Shown: positions 1-8,854 of the stretch, piece by piece
Numbering within the stretch: position 1 is the stretch's first letter
Layout: every line of letters begins with the position of its first letter
Notes under the pieces: model-generated
The model's input: only the letters and a program-made list of their open reading frames with translations
Database searches by the model: none
Told to the model about the DNA's origin: nothing
Assembly (NCBI GenBank): GCA_017507805.1
Contig: JAFWAC010000032.1
Coordinates: 36,825 to 100,824 of the forward strand
Origin: Clostridia bacterium
GTDB taxonomy: Bacteria > Bacillota > Clostridia > Oscillospirales > Acutalibacteraceae
Length of the DNA stretch: 64,000 bases
Reading direction: 5' to 3'
Program-made: the position numbers and the translations under genes

Positions 1-2
1 AA

Positions 3-395
3 ATAGAAGCAAAGAAAAAATCCCCTTCCTCTGAGGTAGCACCGCAAAGGCGTCCTGAGCCTGCCGCAAGGGTTGTCGGCGGAGGAAAGGCGGGTAAAAC
101 CGTCAGCTTCAATCCGGCGCAGATGCAGGTTGTGCTTGTAAAGCCTGAAAGATATGATGATGTCACTTCGATTGCTGACCATCTCAATGACAGAAAAACA
201 GTTGTTTTAAATCTTGAAGCGGCTGACAGGGAGCTTTCGCGCAGAATTGTTGACTTTTTAAGCGGCGCAACCTATGCTAATCACGGAAATATGCGTAAGG
301 TTTCCAAAGGAACCTTTCTTATCGTTCCCAACGGCGTTGATATGATGGGTGAATTGATGCTTGAGGACTTTGAAGAAAGTCACATGTATTTTTAA
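3..395 (+). CDS. sepF: Cell division protein SepF, 3' part
   Basis: C-terminal ~130 codons of SepF, which binds FtsZ and links the Z-ring to the membrane at midcell. The frame is open to the left edge, so the N-terminal membrane-binding helix is outside the window. A charged, proline-containing linker leads into the compact SepF domain, with VVLVKPERYDD, LNLEAADRELSRR and the FLIVPNGVDM strand typical of the family. The stop codon overlaps the start of the next gene by one base, which indicates translational coupling in a division cluster (SepF, YlmH, DivIVA, LspA, RluD) that is conserved in Firmicutes. Identification is firm. Confidence 0.93.
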   Translation: MEAKKKSPSSEVAPQRRPEPAARVVGGGKAGKTVSFNPAQMQVVLVKPERYDDVTSIADHLNDRKTVVLNLEAADRELSRRIVDFLSGATYANHGNMRKVSKGTFLIVPNGVDMMGELMLEDFEESHMYF

Positions 396-1129
396 TGGAT
401 ACAGAGCTTCTTGTAGCAAGAATTAAGGATACTGCCGATATTTGCGATAAAACACAGAAACCGAAATTTCTTGGATTTCTTTCTGCCGAAGAGGCTGTTT
501 TAGCTGAAAGACTGCTAAAAACCTCAATTGTATCTTTCAAGCTTTTCGGCGGATATGAGGATGCACAGCGTGTGATGCTCGGATGCTTTCCCGATTGGGT
601 GGAAAACCGAAAATTTCCTATCACTCCAATCACCTTCACATATCGCCCGGTTGACACTTTAAGCCACCGTGATTTTTTAGGAAGTCTTATGGCTTTAGGT
701 CTTAAAAGAGAGGCGGTTGGCGATATACTGATAGAGCAGGGAAAAGCTGTTGTTTTTGTAACTGATGAGGTTGCCGATTATATTATAAATCAAATCCAAA
801 AAATCGGCAGAACAGGTGTCATATCGCAGCTCGGATACTGTTCACCTTTGCCGCAAGCCGGTGTGCTTGCAGAGTTTTCGGACACAATTGCTTCCGAAAG
901 ACTTGATTGTGTTATTTCGGCGCTTTGCAAAATTTCCCGCGGTGCGGCTGTTGAAAAAATATCCGAGGGTTATGTTCGGGTTAATTCGGTTTTGTGTGAA
1001 AAGATTACCAGAACGGTTGTAGAAGGCGATGTAATAACTGTTCGCGGCAACGGAAAATTCGTTGCCGATTCGCTGTCTGATAAAACAAAAAAGAACCGTA
1101 TTGTCTTTAAATACAGAAAATACATATAG
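395..1129 (+). CDS. ylmH: YlmH-like S4-domain RNA-binding protein
   Basis: 244-residue RNA-binding protein of the YlmH family. The N-terminal two thirds carry the YlmH central fold (DFLGSLMALGLKREAVGDIL; GKAVVFVTDEVADYI). The last ~70 residues form an S4 domain (RLDCVISALCKISRGAA, followed by EGYVRVN and the basic GDVITVRGNGKF). YlmH sits next to division genes in Gram-positives and has been linked to septum placement and rescue of stalled ribosomes. Its ATG overlaps the sepF stop (395), so it is translationally coupled. A ribosome binding site for divIVA follows immediately. Length and position both match the family. Confidence 0.9.
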   Translation: MDTELLVARIKDTADICDKTQKPKFLGFLSAEEAVLAERLLKTSIVSFKLFGGYEDAQRVMLGCFPDWVENRKFPITPITFTYRPVDTLSHRDFLGSLMALGLKREAVGDILIEQGKAVVFVTDEVADYIINQIQKIGRTGVISQLGYCSPLPQAGVLAEFSDTIASERLDCVISALCKISRGAAVEKISEGYVRVNSVLCEKITRTVVEGDVITVRGNGKFVADSLSDKTKKNRIVFKYRKYI

Positions 1130-1144
1130 AGGTGGTTTGTAATT

Positions 1145-1915
1145 ATGCTTAATGCGGCCGAAATTAAAAATATCCGTTTTTCAAAAAGTGTCGGCGGATA
1201 TAAACAGGAAGAGGTTGAAATCTTTCTTGACAAGGTTGTAGCAGATTATGCAATGTTTGAGAGAACGGTTAAGGATTTCCAACAAAAAATTGAGGAAATC
1301 ACTAAGGAAAATGAGGAACTGAAGGCATCACAAAGCAGTATTCAAAATGTTTTGTTAAGTGCACAGCGCCTTGCTGACCGCATTGTGAATGAAGCAAAGG
1401 AAAAGAGTGAGGAAATAATCCGTAACGCAGAGGCAAATATTTCTGTAATAACCGCCCGTGAAAAGGAGCTTTCTGCAACCTTTGAATTAAAAGCACAGGA
1501 TAGAAAGAATGCTTTAGAAAAAGAGCTTGCCGATATGGTTAATAATGCAAAGGTAAAGGCTGAAAGTATTACTGCCGCAGCAGAGGACAGTGTTGCCCGT
1601 CAACAGCTTTTATACGATAAGCTTAAAATGGAAATTGCCGCTTTTAAGGCTGGGGTCACTGCAAAATACAAGGAACATCTCGAAATTTTGAGTACAATAC
1701 CTGACTCTGTTCCTATGGACCCGAAGCGTATGGCTGAAGTGGTTGCCACCACCTTGGAAAAGGAACCAAAGGCGGAGGAGTTTATTAAGCCCACAACATC
1801 AGCGGAAAAGGAAGCTTCCTCCCAAAAGAATTTTTTTGATGAACCCAAAGAAGAAAAAGACTTCGGATTTAAGGTAGAGAATACCGATGCTTCCGATGAC
1901 GAATGGGAAGATTAA
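1145..1915 (+). CDS. divIVA: DivIVA-domain septum-site protein
   Basis: 256-residue coiled-coil protein of the DivIVA/GpsB family, which marks negatively curved membrane at poles and septa. The N-terminal lipid-binding segment is clear (LNAAEIKNIRFSKSVGGYKQEEVEIFLD), followed by an almost continuous coiled coil (residues ~30-190) rich in Glu, Lys and Ala heptads, then an acidic low-complexity tail (residues ~205-256). The start is preceded by AGAGGTGG. The stop lies 15 bases before lspA. The order after sepF-ylmH is the standard Firmicutes one, so the assignment does not rest on the domain alone. Confidence 0.93.
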   Translation: MLNAAEIKNIRFSKSVGGYKQEEVEIFLDKVVADYAMFERTVKDFQQKIEEITKENEELKASQSSIQNVLLSAQRLADRIVNEAKEKSEEIIRNAEANISVITAREKELSATFELKAQDRKNALEKELADMVNNAKVKAESITAAAEDSVARQQLLYDKLKMEIAAFKAGVTAKYKEHLEILSTIPDSVPMDPKRMAEVVATTLEKEPKAEEFIKPTTSAEKEASSQKNFFDEPKEEKDFGFKVENTDASDDEWED

Positions 1916-1930
1916 CAGGGGAGATAAGCT

Positions 1931-2449
1931 TTGATTTCGTGTGTTTTCGCTTTGATTTGCTCGGTTATAGTTCTGCTCTTAGATCAGCTCACAAAAGCGT
2001 ATGTTGCCGCTGAGTTCACTTTGGGACAGTCTGCTGAGCTTATAAACGGATTTGTTGAGCTTAGCTATATTCACAATCGCGGCGCGGCTTGGGGAATATT
2101 CAACGGCAATACTTTTTTCCTTTTAGCAATTACTGCAGTTACTATGATAGTATGCATTATTTTTTTGATAAAAACAGGCTTTAAAAAACCACTGCTTTTT
2201 TGGGCAGTGTCTTTGGTGATTTCAGGCGGTTTGGGAAATTTGATTGACCGAATTTTCAGAAACGGAAATGTTATTGATTTCTTTCATTTTGAATTTTGGC
2301 CGCAGTTTCCCGTGTTCAATGTTGCTGATTGTGCAATTGTTATCGGCGCAGGCTTGCTTCTGCTTTATTTTGTCATTGATGCAATAACAGAGTATAAGAA
2401 TAAAGACAACGCCGAAAAAACGGAGCTTTCTGAAAATGCAGATAGTTGA
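1931..2449 (+). CDS. lspA: Lipoprotein signal peptidase (SPase II)
   Basis: 172-residue integral membrane aspartyl protease that cleaves prolipoprotein signal peptides after lipidation. Four hydrophobic helices are visible. The two catalytic aspartates lie in GNLIDRIFRNG and FNVADCAIVIG, the family signatures. Translation starts at TTG 1931, 6 bases after AGGGGAGATAAG. The extended charged tail after the last helix is variable in the family. The gene overlaps the next one by 14 bases. Its clients in this window include the lipoproteins at 6185 (minus), 21148 and 40376. Confidence 0.95.
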   Translation: MISCVFALICSVIVLLLDQLTKAYVAAEFTLGQSAELINGFVELSYIHNRGAAWGIFNGNTFFLLAITAVTMIVCIIFLIKTGFKKPLLFWAVSLVISGGLGNLIDRIFRNGNVIDFFHFEFWPQFPVFNVADCAIVIGAGLLLLYFVIDAITEYKNKDNAEKTELSENADS

Positions 2450-3344
2450 GGAGATTTTTAACGGTGACGAGCTTACAAGGCTTGATGCTTTTATTCCGCA
2501 ATTTACCGAGCTTTCCCGTTCGCGTGCGGCAGAGCTGATTGAGACGGGAAATGTTACTGTAAACGGCAGCAAAGCTTCGAAAAAGCTAAAGCTTCATAAC
2601 GGCGATAAGGTGAAGGTTGTTATTCCCCGACCGCAAGAATATACTGCTATACCTGAAAATATTCCGCTTGATATAGTGTATGAGGATGATTTTCTCCTTG
2701 TTGTTAATAAGCCGAAGGGTATGGTTGTTCATCCTGCGGCAGGAAATTATGACGGAACGCTTGTAAATGCTCTTATGTATCATTGCGGGGCTTCCTTGTC
2801 CGGTATCAACGGTGTGATGCGCCCGGGAATAGTACATAGAATTGATAAAAATACCAGCGGTCTTTTAATGGTTGCAAAAAACGATTATTCCCACAACTCA
2901 TTGGCTTTACAAATCAAGGAACATTCCTTCACGCGTGAATATGCCGCAGTGGTTTACGGTAATTTAAAAAACGATGAGGGTACTATAAATGCTCCGATAG
3001 GCAGACATCCAGTAAAGCGAAAGCAAATGGCTGTTGTGTCAAGCGGGGGCAGGGATGCCGTTACTCATTATAAGGTTGTCGAAAGGCTTAACGGTTTTAC
3101 ATATACAAATTTGCGCCTTGAAACCGGAAGAACACATCAGATAAGGGTACATATGGCATATATCGGACATCCTGTAGCAGGTGATGATGTCTACGGGCCT
3201 AAAAGGGTTATTACCGAGCTTTGCGGTCAATGCTTGCATGCTCAAAAAATCGGTTTTGTTCATCCTGATAGTAAGCAGTATATGGAATTCACTTCTTCCT
3301 TACCGAACTATTTTGTTAATTTTTTAAATAGGAGTAGAATTTAA
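2436..3344 (+). CDS. rluD: RluD-type 23S rRNA pseudouridine synthase
   Basis: 302-residue RluA/RluD-family enzyme that isomerises uridine to pseudouridine in rRNA. It has an N-terminal S4 RNA-binding domain (RLDAFIPQFTELSRSRAAEL, VTVNGSKASKKLKLHNGDKV) and a catalytic domain with the family motif HRIDKNTSGLLMVAK, whose Asp is the nucleophile, plus the late GRTHQIRVHMAYIGHPV motif. It starts inside lspA (14-base overlap) and ends on the ATG of the next gene (TAATG), consistent with a single operon. The exact uridines modified cannot be read from sequence. Confidence 0.93.
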   Translation: MQIVEEIFNGDELTRLDAFIPQFTELSRSRAAELIETGNVTVNGSKASKKLKLHNGDKVKVVIPRPQEYTAIPENIPLDIVYEDDFLLVVNKPKGMVVHPAAGNYDGTLVNALMYHCGASLSGINGVMRPGIVHRIDKNTSGLLMVAKNDYSHNSLALQIKEHSFTREYAAVVYGNLKNDEGTINAPIGRHPVKRKQMAVVSSGGRDAVTHYKVVERLNGFTYTNLRLETGRTHQIRVHMAYIGHPVAGDDVYGPKRVITELCGQCLHAQKIGFVHPDSKQYMEFTSSLPNYFVNFLNRSRI

Positions 3345-4174
3345 TGGGAATATTTAGCGGTTGCTTATTAGCAAGTGATATTGACGGTACTTTAATGAAT
3401 AACGGATACATTAATCCTAAGAATATTGAGAGGATTAAATATTTTGTAGAAAACGGCGGCTGCTTTGTTCTTTGCACCGGTAGAAGCTTAGGTGCCATTA
3501 ATATGGTTATTGAAAAGATAGATTGTATTTCCTATGCTATTGTTTTGAACGGCTGTGCAATTTATGATTTTAATAAAAATAAGCCGGTTTTTGAAAACTT
3601 TGTTCCCGAAAAGGATTATAAAATAGCAGAGCATGTTATTCAAAGTGGTATTAATGTGGGAATAGAGGCCCATGTAAGCGGCGAGGTTTTTAATCTTAAG
3701 GTTACTCAGGAAACAATCGACCATCAAGCTTATGAATGGCTTAAAAGTAAGGATGTCTCGTTTAAAGAGGCATGCAAATATAAATGGAATAAGGTGCTTT
3801 ATGCCTTTGACAATGCTGAGGATGCCGAAAAAATCAAAAAGCTTATTTCTGAACAAAAGACCGATTGCTTTTTCCTTGACACCTGTGCTGTGATTGACGG
3901 TCACCTCAGAAATTATTACGAGCAGTTACCCAAAGGTGTTTCTAAAGACAAGGCGCTTTTGCAATTGGCGAAGCTTTTAGGTATAAAGAGGGAACGGGTT
4001 TTTGCTGCAGGGGATTATTTTAATGATATTGAAATGTTAAAAACGGCTCATGTTTCCGCTGTCCCTATGGATTCTCCTGATGAGGTTAAGCAATGTGCAG
4101 ATTATTTAACTGTATCTTGCGATGACGGGGCGGTAGCCGATTTTATAGATTATTTAGGTAAATTATTGTCGTAA
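3344..4174 (+). CDS. Cof-type HAD-IIB sugar phosphatase family protein
   Basis: 276-residue cytosolic haloacid-dehalogenase hydrolase. Motif I is ASDIDGTLMNNGYI (nucleophile and acid/base Asp), motif II is LCTGRSL, and the C-terminal motif IV is AAGDYFNDIEML, with the conserved Lys in LPKGVSKDKALLQL. The type IIB cap lies between them. Enzymes of this group dephosphorylate sugar phosphates and similar metabolites, but substrate cannot be deduced. It overlaps the rluD stop by one base, so it is the last coupled gene of the division cluster. A 33-base gap separates it from the transketolase pair. Confidence 0.88.
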   Translation: MGIFSGCLLASDIDGTLMNNGYINPKNIERIKYFVENGGCFVLCTGRSLGAINMVIEKIDCISYAIVLNGCAIYDFNKNKPVFENFVPEKDYKIAEHVIQSGINVGIEAHVSGEVFNLKVTQETIDHQAYEWLKSKDVSFKEACKYKWNKVLYAFDNAEDAEKIKKLISEQKTDCFFLDTCAVIDGHLRNYYEQLPKGVSKDKALLQLAKLLGIKRERVFAAGDYFNDIEMLKTAHVSAVPMDSPDEVKQCADYLTVSCDDGAVADFIDYLGKLLS

Positions 4175-4207
4175 AAAAGCGGCATTTAATATGAAAGGAT
4201 GGAAAAG

Positions 4208-5044
4208 ATGGACAGTGCAGTTAAAAAGGAATTACAGGTCACTGCTTGTAAGGTAAGAATGGGCATTATCGAAGGGGTACATGCCGCAAAATCCGGTCAT
4301 CCGGGCGGCTCACTTTCTTGTGCAGATATTTTAACCTATCTTTATTTCAAGCATATGAATGTTGATTCTCAAAATCCCAAAAAGGAGGATAGGGACCGTT
4401 TTGTTCTCTCAAAGGGACATGCGGCGCCTGCTTTGTATTCTGTTTTGGCACATCGCGGTTATTTTGATACAGAGCTGCTTAACACCTTGCGTCAACCCGA
4501 AAGTATTTTACAGGGTCACCCCGATATGAAGCATATACCCGGAGTTGATATGTCATCCGGTTCTTTGGGACAGGGCATTTCAGCAGCGGTAGGGATGGCT
4601 CTTTCGGCTAAGCATTTCGGTGACACCTATAATGTGTATTCGGTTTTGGGTGACGGTGAAATAGAGGAAGGTCAGGTTTGGGAGGCTGCTATGTTTGCCG
4701 CAAACAAGGGACTTTCTAATTTGACCGTATTTGTTGATTTGAATAATCTTCAGATTGACGGTACTATTGATGAGGTAAACTCCGCAAAGCCCGTGGATAA
4801 AAAGTTTGAAGCCTTTAATTGGCATACAATTGTGATTGACGGTCATGATTTTGAGCAAATTGAAGCCGCCCTGAAAGAGGCTGCTGCTATTGACAAGCCG
4901 GTTGCAATTATCGCTAACACCGTTAAGGGTAAAGGTGTTTCTTACATGGAAAATGCAGTTGGTTGGCATGGCTCTGCTCCTAATGATGAGTTGTATGAGC
5001 AGGCAATGGCAGAGCTTAAAAATGCTCTTGCTGAGCTTCAATAA
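4208..5044 (+). CDS. Transketolase, N-terminal (thiamine-binding) subunit
   Basis: 278-residue alpha half of a split transketolase, a two-gene form common in Clostridia. Visible motifs are GHPGGSLSCADIL, LSKGHAAPALYSVL, DMSSGSLGQGISAAVGMAL and the thiamine-diphosphate motif GDGEIEEGQVWEA...NLTVFVDLNN. It works with the next gene to transfer two-carbon units in the pentose phosphate pathway. I prefer ATG 4208 over ATG 4199, because the only Shine-Dalgarno (GAAAGGATGG) abuts 4199 but is correctly spaced for 4208. The stop is 14 bases from the partner's start. Confidence 0.93.
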   Translation: MDSAVKKELQVTACKVRMGIIEGVHAAKSGHPGGSLSCADILTYLYFKHMNVDSQNPKKEDRDRFVLSKGHAAPALYSVLAHRGYFDTELLNTLRQPESILQGHPDMKHIPGVDMSSGSLGQGISAAVGMALSAKHFGDTYNVYSVLGDGEIEEGQVWEAAMFAANKGLSNLTVFVDLNNLQIDGTIDEVNSAKPVDKKFEAFNWHTIVIDGHDFEQIEAALKEAAAIDKPVAIIANTVKGKGVSYMENAVGWHGSAPNDELYEQAMAELKNALAELQ

Positions 5045-5058
5045 GGAGGAAATGCAAA

Positions 5059-6006
5059 ATGTCAGAAATTAAAAAGGTTGCAACAAGAGCAGGCTTTGGT
5101 ACAGCCCTGGTTGAATTGGGCGCTAAAAGAGATGACTTTGTTGTGTTGGATGCAGACCTTGCAGCGGCAACACAAACCGGAATGTTCAAAAAAGCATTCC
5201 CGGAAAGATTTTATGATTGCGGTATCGCAGAACAAAATATGATGGGTATTGCCGCAGGTATTGCCGCAACAGGAAAAAAGGTGATTTGCAGCTCCTTTGC
5301 AATGTTTGCTGCAGGACGCGCTTACGAGCAGGTTAGAAATTCTGTCGGCTATCCTCACCTTAATGTTATAATCGGAGCTACCCATGCCGGTATTTCTGTT
5401 GGCGAAGATGGTGCTACACATCAATGCTGTGAGGATATTGCGCTTATGCGTACCATCCCCGGAATGACAATTATCAATCCTGCCGATGAAACCGAAGCAA
5501 AGTTAGCTGTTGAAGCTGCTTTAGAGGTTGACGGTCCTGTTTATATGCGTTTTGGTCGCCTTGCCGTTCCGGTTATTTTTGGTGATGATTATAAGTTTGA
5601 AATCGGTAAGGGCGTTGAGCTTAAGGACGGTACTGATGTTACAATTATCGCTACCGGTCTTATGGTTGACGAAGCAATGCAGGCTTATGAGCTGTTGAAG
5701 CAGGAGGGTATAAGCGCACGCATTATTAATATGCATACCATAAAGCCTTTGGATAAAGAAATAGTATTCAAGGCGGCTAAAGAAACAGGTGCTATCGTAA
5801 CCGCAGAGGAGCATTCTGTAATCGGCGGTCTCGGCAGTGCAGTAAGTGAGGTTTTAGCTGAGGAATATCCCGTTCCGGTTGTAAAGCTTGGCGTTTACGA
5901 TGTATTCGGTCATTCCGGTCCGGCACCTAAATTACTTGACGAGTTCGGTTTAAGAGCAGTAAACATTGTTGAAAAAGCAAAAAAAGCTATCGCAATGAAA
6001 AAATAA
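5059..6006 (+). CDS. Transketolase, C-terminal subunit
   Basis: 315-residue beta half of transketolase, carrying the pyrimidine-binding and C-terminal domains. It shows the FYDCGIAEQNMMGIAAGIA motif with the catalytic Glu that activates the thiamine cofactor, GATHAGISVGEDGATHQ, and the regulatory-domain segment VTAEEHSVIGGLGSAVSEVL. Its start has a strong AAGGAGG 9 bases upstream. Paired with the preceding subunit, it gives a complete transketolase. A stem-loop terminator follows within 60 bases and closes the operon. Confidence 0.94.
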   Translation: MSEIKKVATRAGFGTALVELGAKRDDFVVLDADLAAATQTGMFKKAFPERFYDCGIAEQNMMGIAAGIAATGKKVICSSFAMFAAGRAYEQVRNSVGYPHLNVIIGATHAGISVGEDGATHQCCEDIALMRTIPGMTIINPADETEAKLAVEAALEVDGPVYMRFGRLAVPVIFGDDYKFEIGKGVELKDGTDVTIIATGLMVDEAMQAYELLKQEGISARIINMHTIKPLDKEIVFKAAKETGAIVTAEEHSVIGGLGSAVSEVLAEEYPVPVVKLGVYDVFGHSGPAPKLLDEFGLRAVNIVEKAKKAIAMKK

Positions 6007-6058
6007 TATATATAAGAATAAACCGTAAGGTATTACGGGTTGTACTCTTAAGGACATT

Positions 6059-6095
6059 AAAAAAGGATGTGTAGAAATTCTACACATCCTTTTAA
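6059..6095 (+). terminator. Rho-independent terminator after transketolase
   Basis: Near-perfect inverted repeat with arms AAAAGGATGTGTAGAA (6061-6076) and TTCTACACATCCTTTT (6078-6093), followed by AATTTT. It ends the plus-strand housekeeping operon and, read backwards, could also stop the minus-strand unit that ends at 6185. Confidence 0.88.
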
Positions 6096-6184
6096 TTTTG
6101 TCTCATACCGTAACAAACAGGGAAAATACACACCTCTATTTCCACTTGTTATGTGAACCTAAAACCATTAAAATACTTATTCTT

Positions 6185-6679
6185 TTATATGTCGTTGTGG
6201 AAGTAATATAGGGTTTGAGTTTGTGTGTCAAAAAAGTAAATATCATAATACACAAGCGAAGAGGTTTTTGTTCCATCATCCCAAGTAGTAGTTGATTTTT
6301 TAGATTCTATATAAAAGTAATCCTCATTATCAATAACGGTTCTATCAAAATAATAGTTTACAACAATTTCGCATGAAGCGTCATCTTCTTGAAAAGTTTC
6401 AATCCAAGATTCAAAATCGTCTAAATGCTCGTTAATTTCATTTAAATCAGATTCGCTTATTTGAGTAAAGTATTTATTTTCTGCAAAATCTACGGAATCA
6501 TAATGATACTTTGCATAAACAGTATAGTCCTGAAATTCTCCTTGCGTGTAAAATACGCTGTCTTTATATTTGCCCAATGATTTTAAAACCCCACGCTTTG
6601 GTGCTGTACACGCAGAAAGAGATATTACAATCACAAAAATACAAAGGCTAACAATTGCGTTTTTTGTTAAATATTTCAT
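6185..6679 (-). CDS. Small lipoprotein of unknown function
   Basis: 164-residue predicted lipoprotein that I do not recognise. The N-terminus is a short basic stretch, a hydrophobic helix and the lipobox LSAC (Cys ~24), followed by a soluble domain rich in Asp, Glu, Tyr and Phe. There is no enzymatic motif. AGGA precedes the ATG. It lies 19 bases downstream of the alpha-galactosidase on the same strand, so it is probably co-transcribed with it, but the link may be positional only. A surface role is inferred from the lipobox. Confidence 0.7.
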   Translation of the reverse strand: MKYLTKNAIVSLCIFVIVISLSACTAPKRGVLKSLGKYKDSVFYTQGEFQDYTVYAKYHYDSVDFAENKYFTQISESDLNEINEHLDDFESWIETFQEDDASCEIVVNYYFDRTVIDNEDYFYIESKKSTTTWDDGTKTSSLVYYDIYFFDTQTQTLYYFHNDI

Positions 6680-6698
6680 AGTAAAATTTTCCTATTAT

Positions 6699-8828
6699 TT
6701 AACCGTCAATTTCGAGTTTTTTTAAATATATGCTTGTAGCAGTATATTGAGACATTGGTCTTACCTTAAGGGTGTTGCCGTTTTTTGAAATTACTGTATT
6801 GTAGAACTCCGCGGCAACGCTGTAGCCTGACGGTATCGGAATACAGATTTCTGTTTTACACGGATTTTTAAAAGCATGAGCTATTACAAGAATTTCATCC
6901 TTACCTTGTCTCACTGCCACCTGCGTTCCTTCGGCGTGACGCATTGAAGCACTGCGATTACCGTAAATGCGGGTGGTTCCTTTCATTAAAATGTTGTGAA
7001 GCTTATTATAGTAATCGATTCCGTTTTCGAAAATTTCCCATTGCTCGTCTGTAAGCTCTGTTATATCACCTGACATACAAAGCCTTCCGAAAAATGCACC
7101 GCAAAGAGAATAAATTTCACGCTCGGTTGTATCGTCATTGTGTAATACCGACCATAAAAGCTCCTGACGAGGTAGCATAAGATTATGAAGATTTGCCGCG
7201 ATGTAGGGTATTTCCTTACATTCGTGTGCATCTGTTGCAGAGGTAACACCTGTAAGCCCCATCATAAGCGGTTCTGCTCTATGACCTCCCGAAGCGCAGT
7301 TTTCTATTACAATATCGGGGATTTCCTGTTTAATTTTTCGGAAAAAGTCACAAACTGCACTTAAATGGCTGTTAAGTCCCGCACCTAAGCTGTCATCACC
7401 GTCACAGCCGATGCCGATACTACCGTTATAATCCACCTTAAGGTAGCCAAAGCCACAAACTTTTAAAAGACCGATAACATGCTCTGTAAGGTGATTTATA
7501 ACCTCAGGTTTTCTTAAATCCCAGAATTTCCTCCAACCTGCACAATTAATAACAATACCGTGTTTTTTAAGGAAAAGATCTTCGTGAGTATCATAAAGAG
7601 GGCATTTAAGTGTGACACATTCAAAATCAAACCAAATTCCGGGCACCATACCTAAAGCTCTTATTTGGTCGCAAAGAGCTTTCATATCGGGGAATATTTT
7701 TTTATCAATTTCCCAAATTCCGTTACCCTGCTGTGCGTTGTAGCACCCTTCGCTCCAACCGGCATCGATTACCATATATTTTATTCCGCGGTTTTTAAGT
7801 GCTTCTGCATAGGTAAGCATTTTTTCTTGGGTGGGGAAGCCCCATGATGTGCAATATTCGTTATATTGCACTGCAAAAAGCTCAGCTTCGCCATAGGCAT
7901 CGCAAGGAATGTTGTAAAGCTGTGTAATTCGGGAGCAAGCATCCTCCAAATCAATATCGGAGGTGCTTATATATGCCTCCGGAGAGACAAGTTTTTCTCC
8001 GGGTGACACATTTTTAAACCAACTGCCAAATTCTGCATCGGCATAGCCGCCGGAAAAAGAGAGGGTGTCAGAAAGACGGGTAAGCTCCATTTGCCAAGAA
8101 CCGTTGTGTGCAAGAGAAGCTGCCCAGAAAACACCTTGCTCACTGTCCTCAACAGCCGCTGTTGGGAAATATTTTGTGGTTGGGTGACTTCCAATCGAAC
8201 CGAATTTTTCATTTGGTCTGAAGCAATGCAACCACGGTTTTTCAAGTCCTAACTGCTCTATGGTAGATACATTATGTCTGCCCTCTAAGCTCCAACCGCC
8301 GTGAAAACGGTGCAGCTTTATTTTACCTGTCATATCACCCTCAGAGAAAGGGGAGAGGTTATCAAGTGAAAAGCTCGATAATAACTCAACACAGAAATTC
8401 CTGTCGCTTTCATTTTTAAACTCGGTTTTAACTTTAAAGGCATCAAAGCCTTTTCTGTATTCGAGTGTATGTGTTACGCTGTATCCCTCGTCAGAACGCA
8501 TAATTGTAATAACGATACAGTTGTTTTCGCTTTCCTCTAAGCTTTGGCTAATAAACTTCAGCCTTTCAAGATTTTCCGCAAGCTTTAATGTGTTGCCGTT
8601 GGCAGGTCCGCTGTGGTGATGACTTAAATGCACCTGTGCTATTGACCCCGTAACCCATTGACGGCTGAAATCAGCACGCGGATTTACCTCTGTGATATTA
8701 GGCAATTCCCAACTTTTAGCAAGCTTGATTTCTTTTTTTTCGGGGACAAGGTGCATAATCACCTTGTCTTCATCGTCTATTATATAAATAACTACTGTAT
8801 CGCCGAATTTATATCTTTTTGTCTGCAT
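6699..8828 (-). CDS. GH36 alpha-galactosidase
   Basis: 709-residue cytosolic glycoside hydrolase (no signal peptide) that releases terminal alpha-galactose from oligosaccharides. An N-terminal beta-sandwich (LSHHHSGPANG, SFSLDNLSPFSEGD, GGWSLEGRHN) is followed by the TIM barrel: YMVIDAGWSEGCYN, the nucleophile Asp in FGYLKVDYN (~463), ENCASGGHRAEPLM and the acid/base Asp in SATDAHE (~531). Length and domain order match GH36. GGGAGG lies 8 bases before the ATG. It is the middle gene of the regulator/galactosidase/lipoprotein unit, and the AraC protein upstream is the likely regulator. Confidence 0.92.
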   Translation of the reverse strand: MQTKRYKFGDTVVIYIIDDEDKVIMHLVPEKKEIKLAKSWELPNITEVNPRADFSRQWVTGSIAQVHLSHHHSGPANGNTLKLAENLERLKFISQSLEESENNCIVITIMRSDEGYSVTHTLEYRKGFDAFKVKTEFKNESDRNFCVELLSSFSLDNLSPFSEGDMTGKIKLHRFHGGWSLEGRHNVSTIEQLGLEKPWLHCFRPNEKFGSIGSHPTTKYFPTAAVEDSEQGVFWAASLAHNGSWQMELTRLSDTLSFSGGYADAEFGSWFKNVSPGEKLVSPEAYISTSDIDLEDACSRITQLYNIPCDAYGEAELFAVQYNEYCTSWGFPTQEKMLTYAEALKNRGIKYMVIDAGWSEGCYNAQQGNGIWEIDKKIFPDMKALCDQIRALGMVPGIWFDFECVTLKCPLYDTHEDLFLKKHGIVINCAGWRKFWDLRKPEVINHLTEHVIGLLKVCGFGYLKVDYNGSIGIGCDGDDSLGAGLNSHLSAVCDFFRKIKQEIPDIVIENCASGGHRAEPLMMGLTGVTSATDAHECKEIPYIAANLHNLMLPRQELLWSVLHNDDTTEREIYSLCGAFFGRLCMSGDITELTDEQWEIFENGIDYYNKLHNILMKGTTRIYGNRSASMRHAEGTQVAVRQGKDEILVIAHAFKNPCKTEICIPIPSGYSVAAEFYNTVISKNGNTLKVRPMSQYTATSIYLKKLEIDG

Positions 8829-8854
8829 AAATTTTCCTCCCTATAGTAAATATT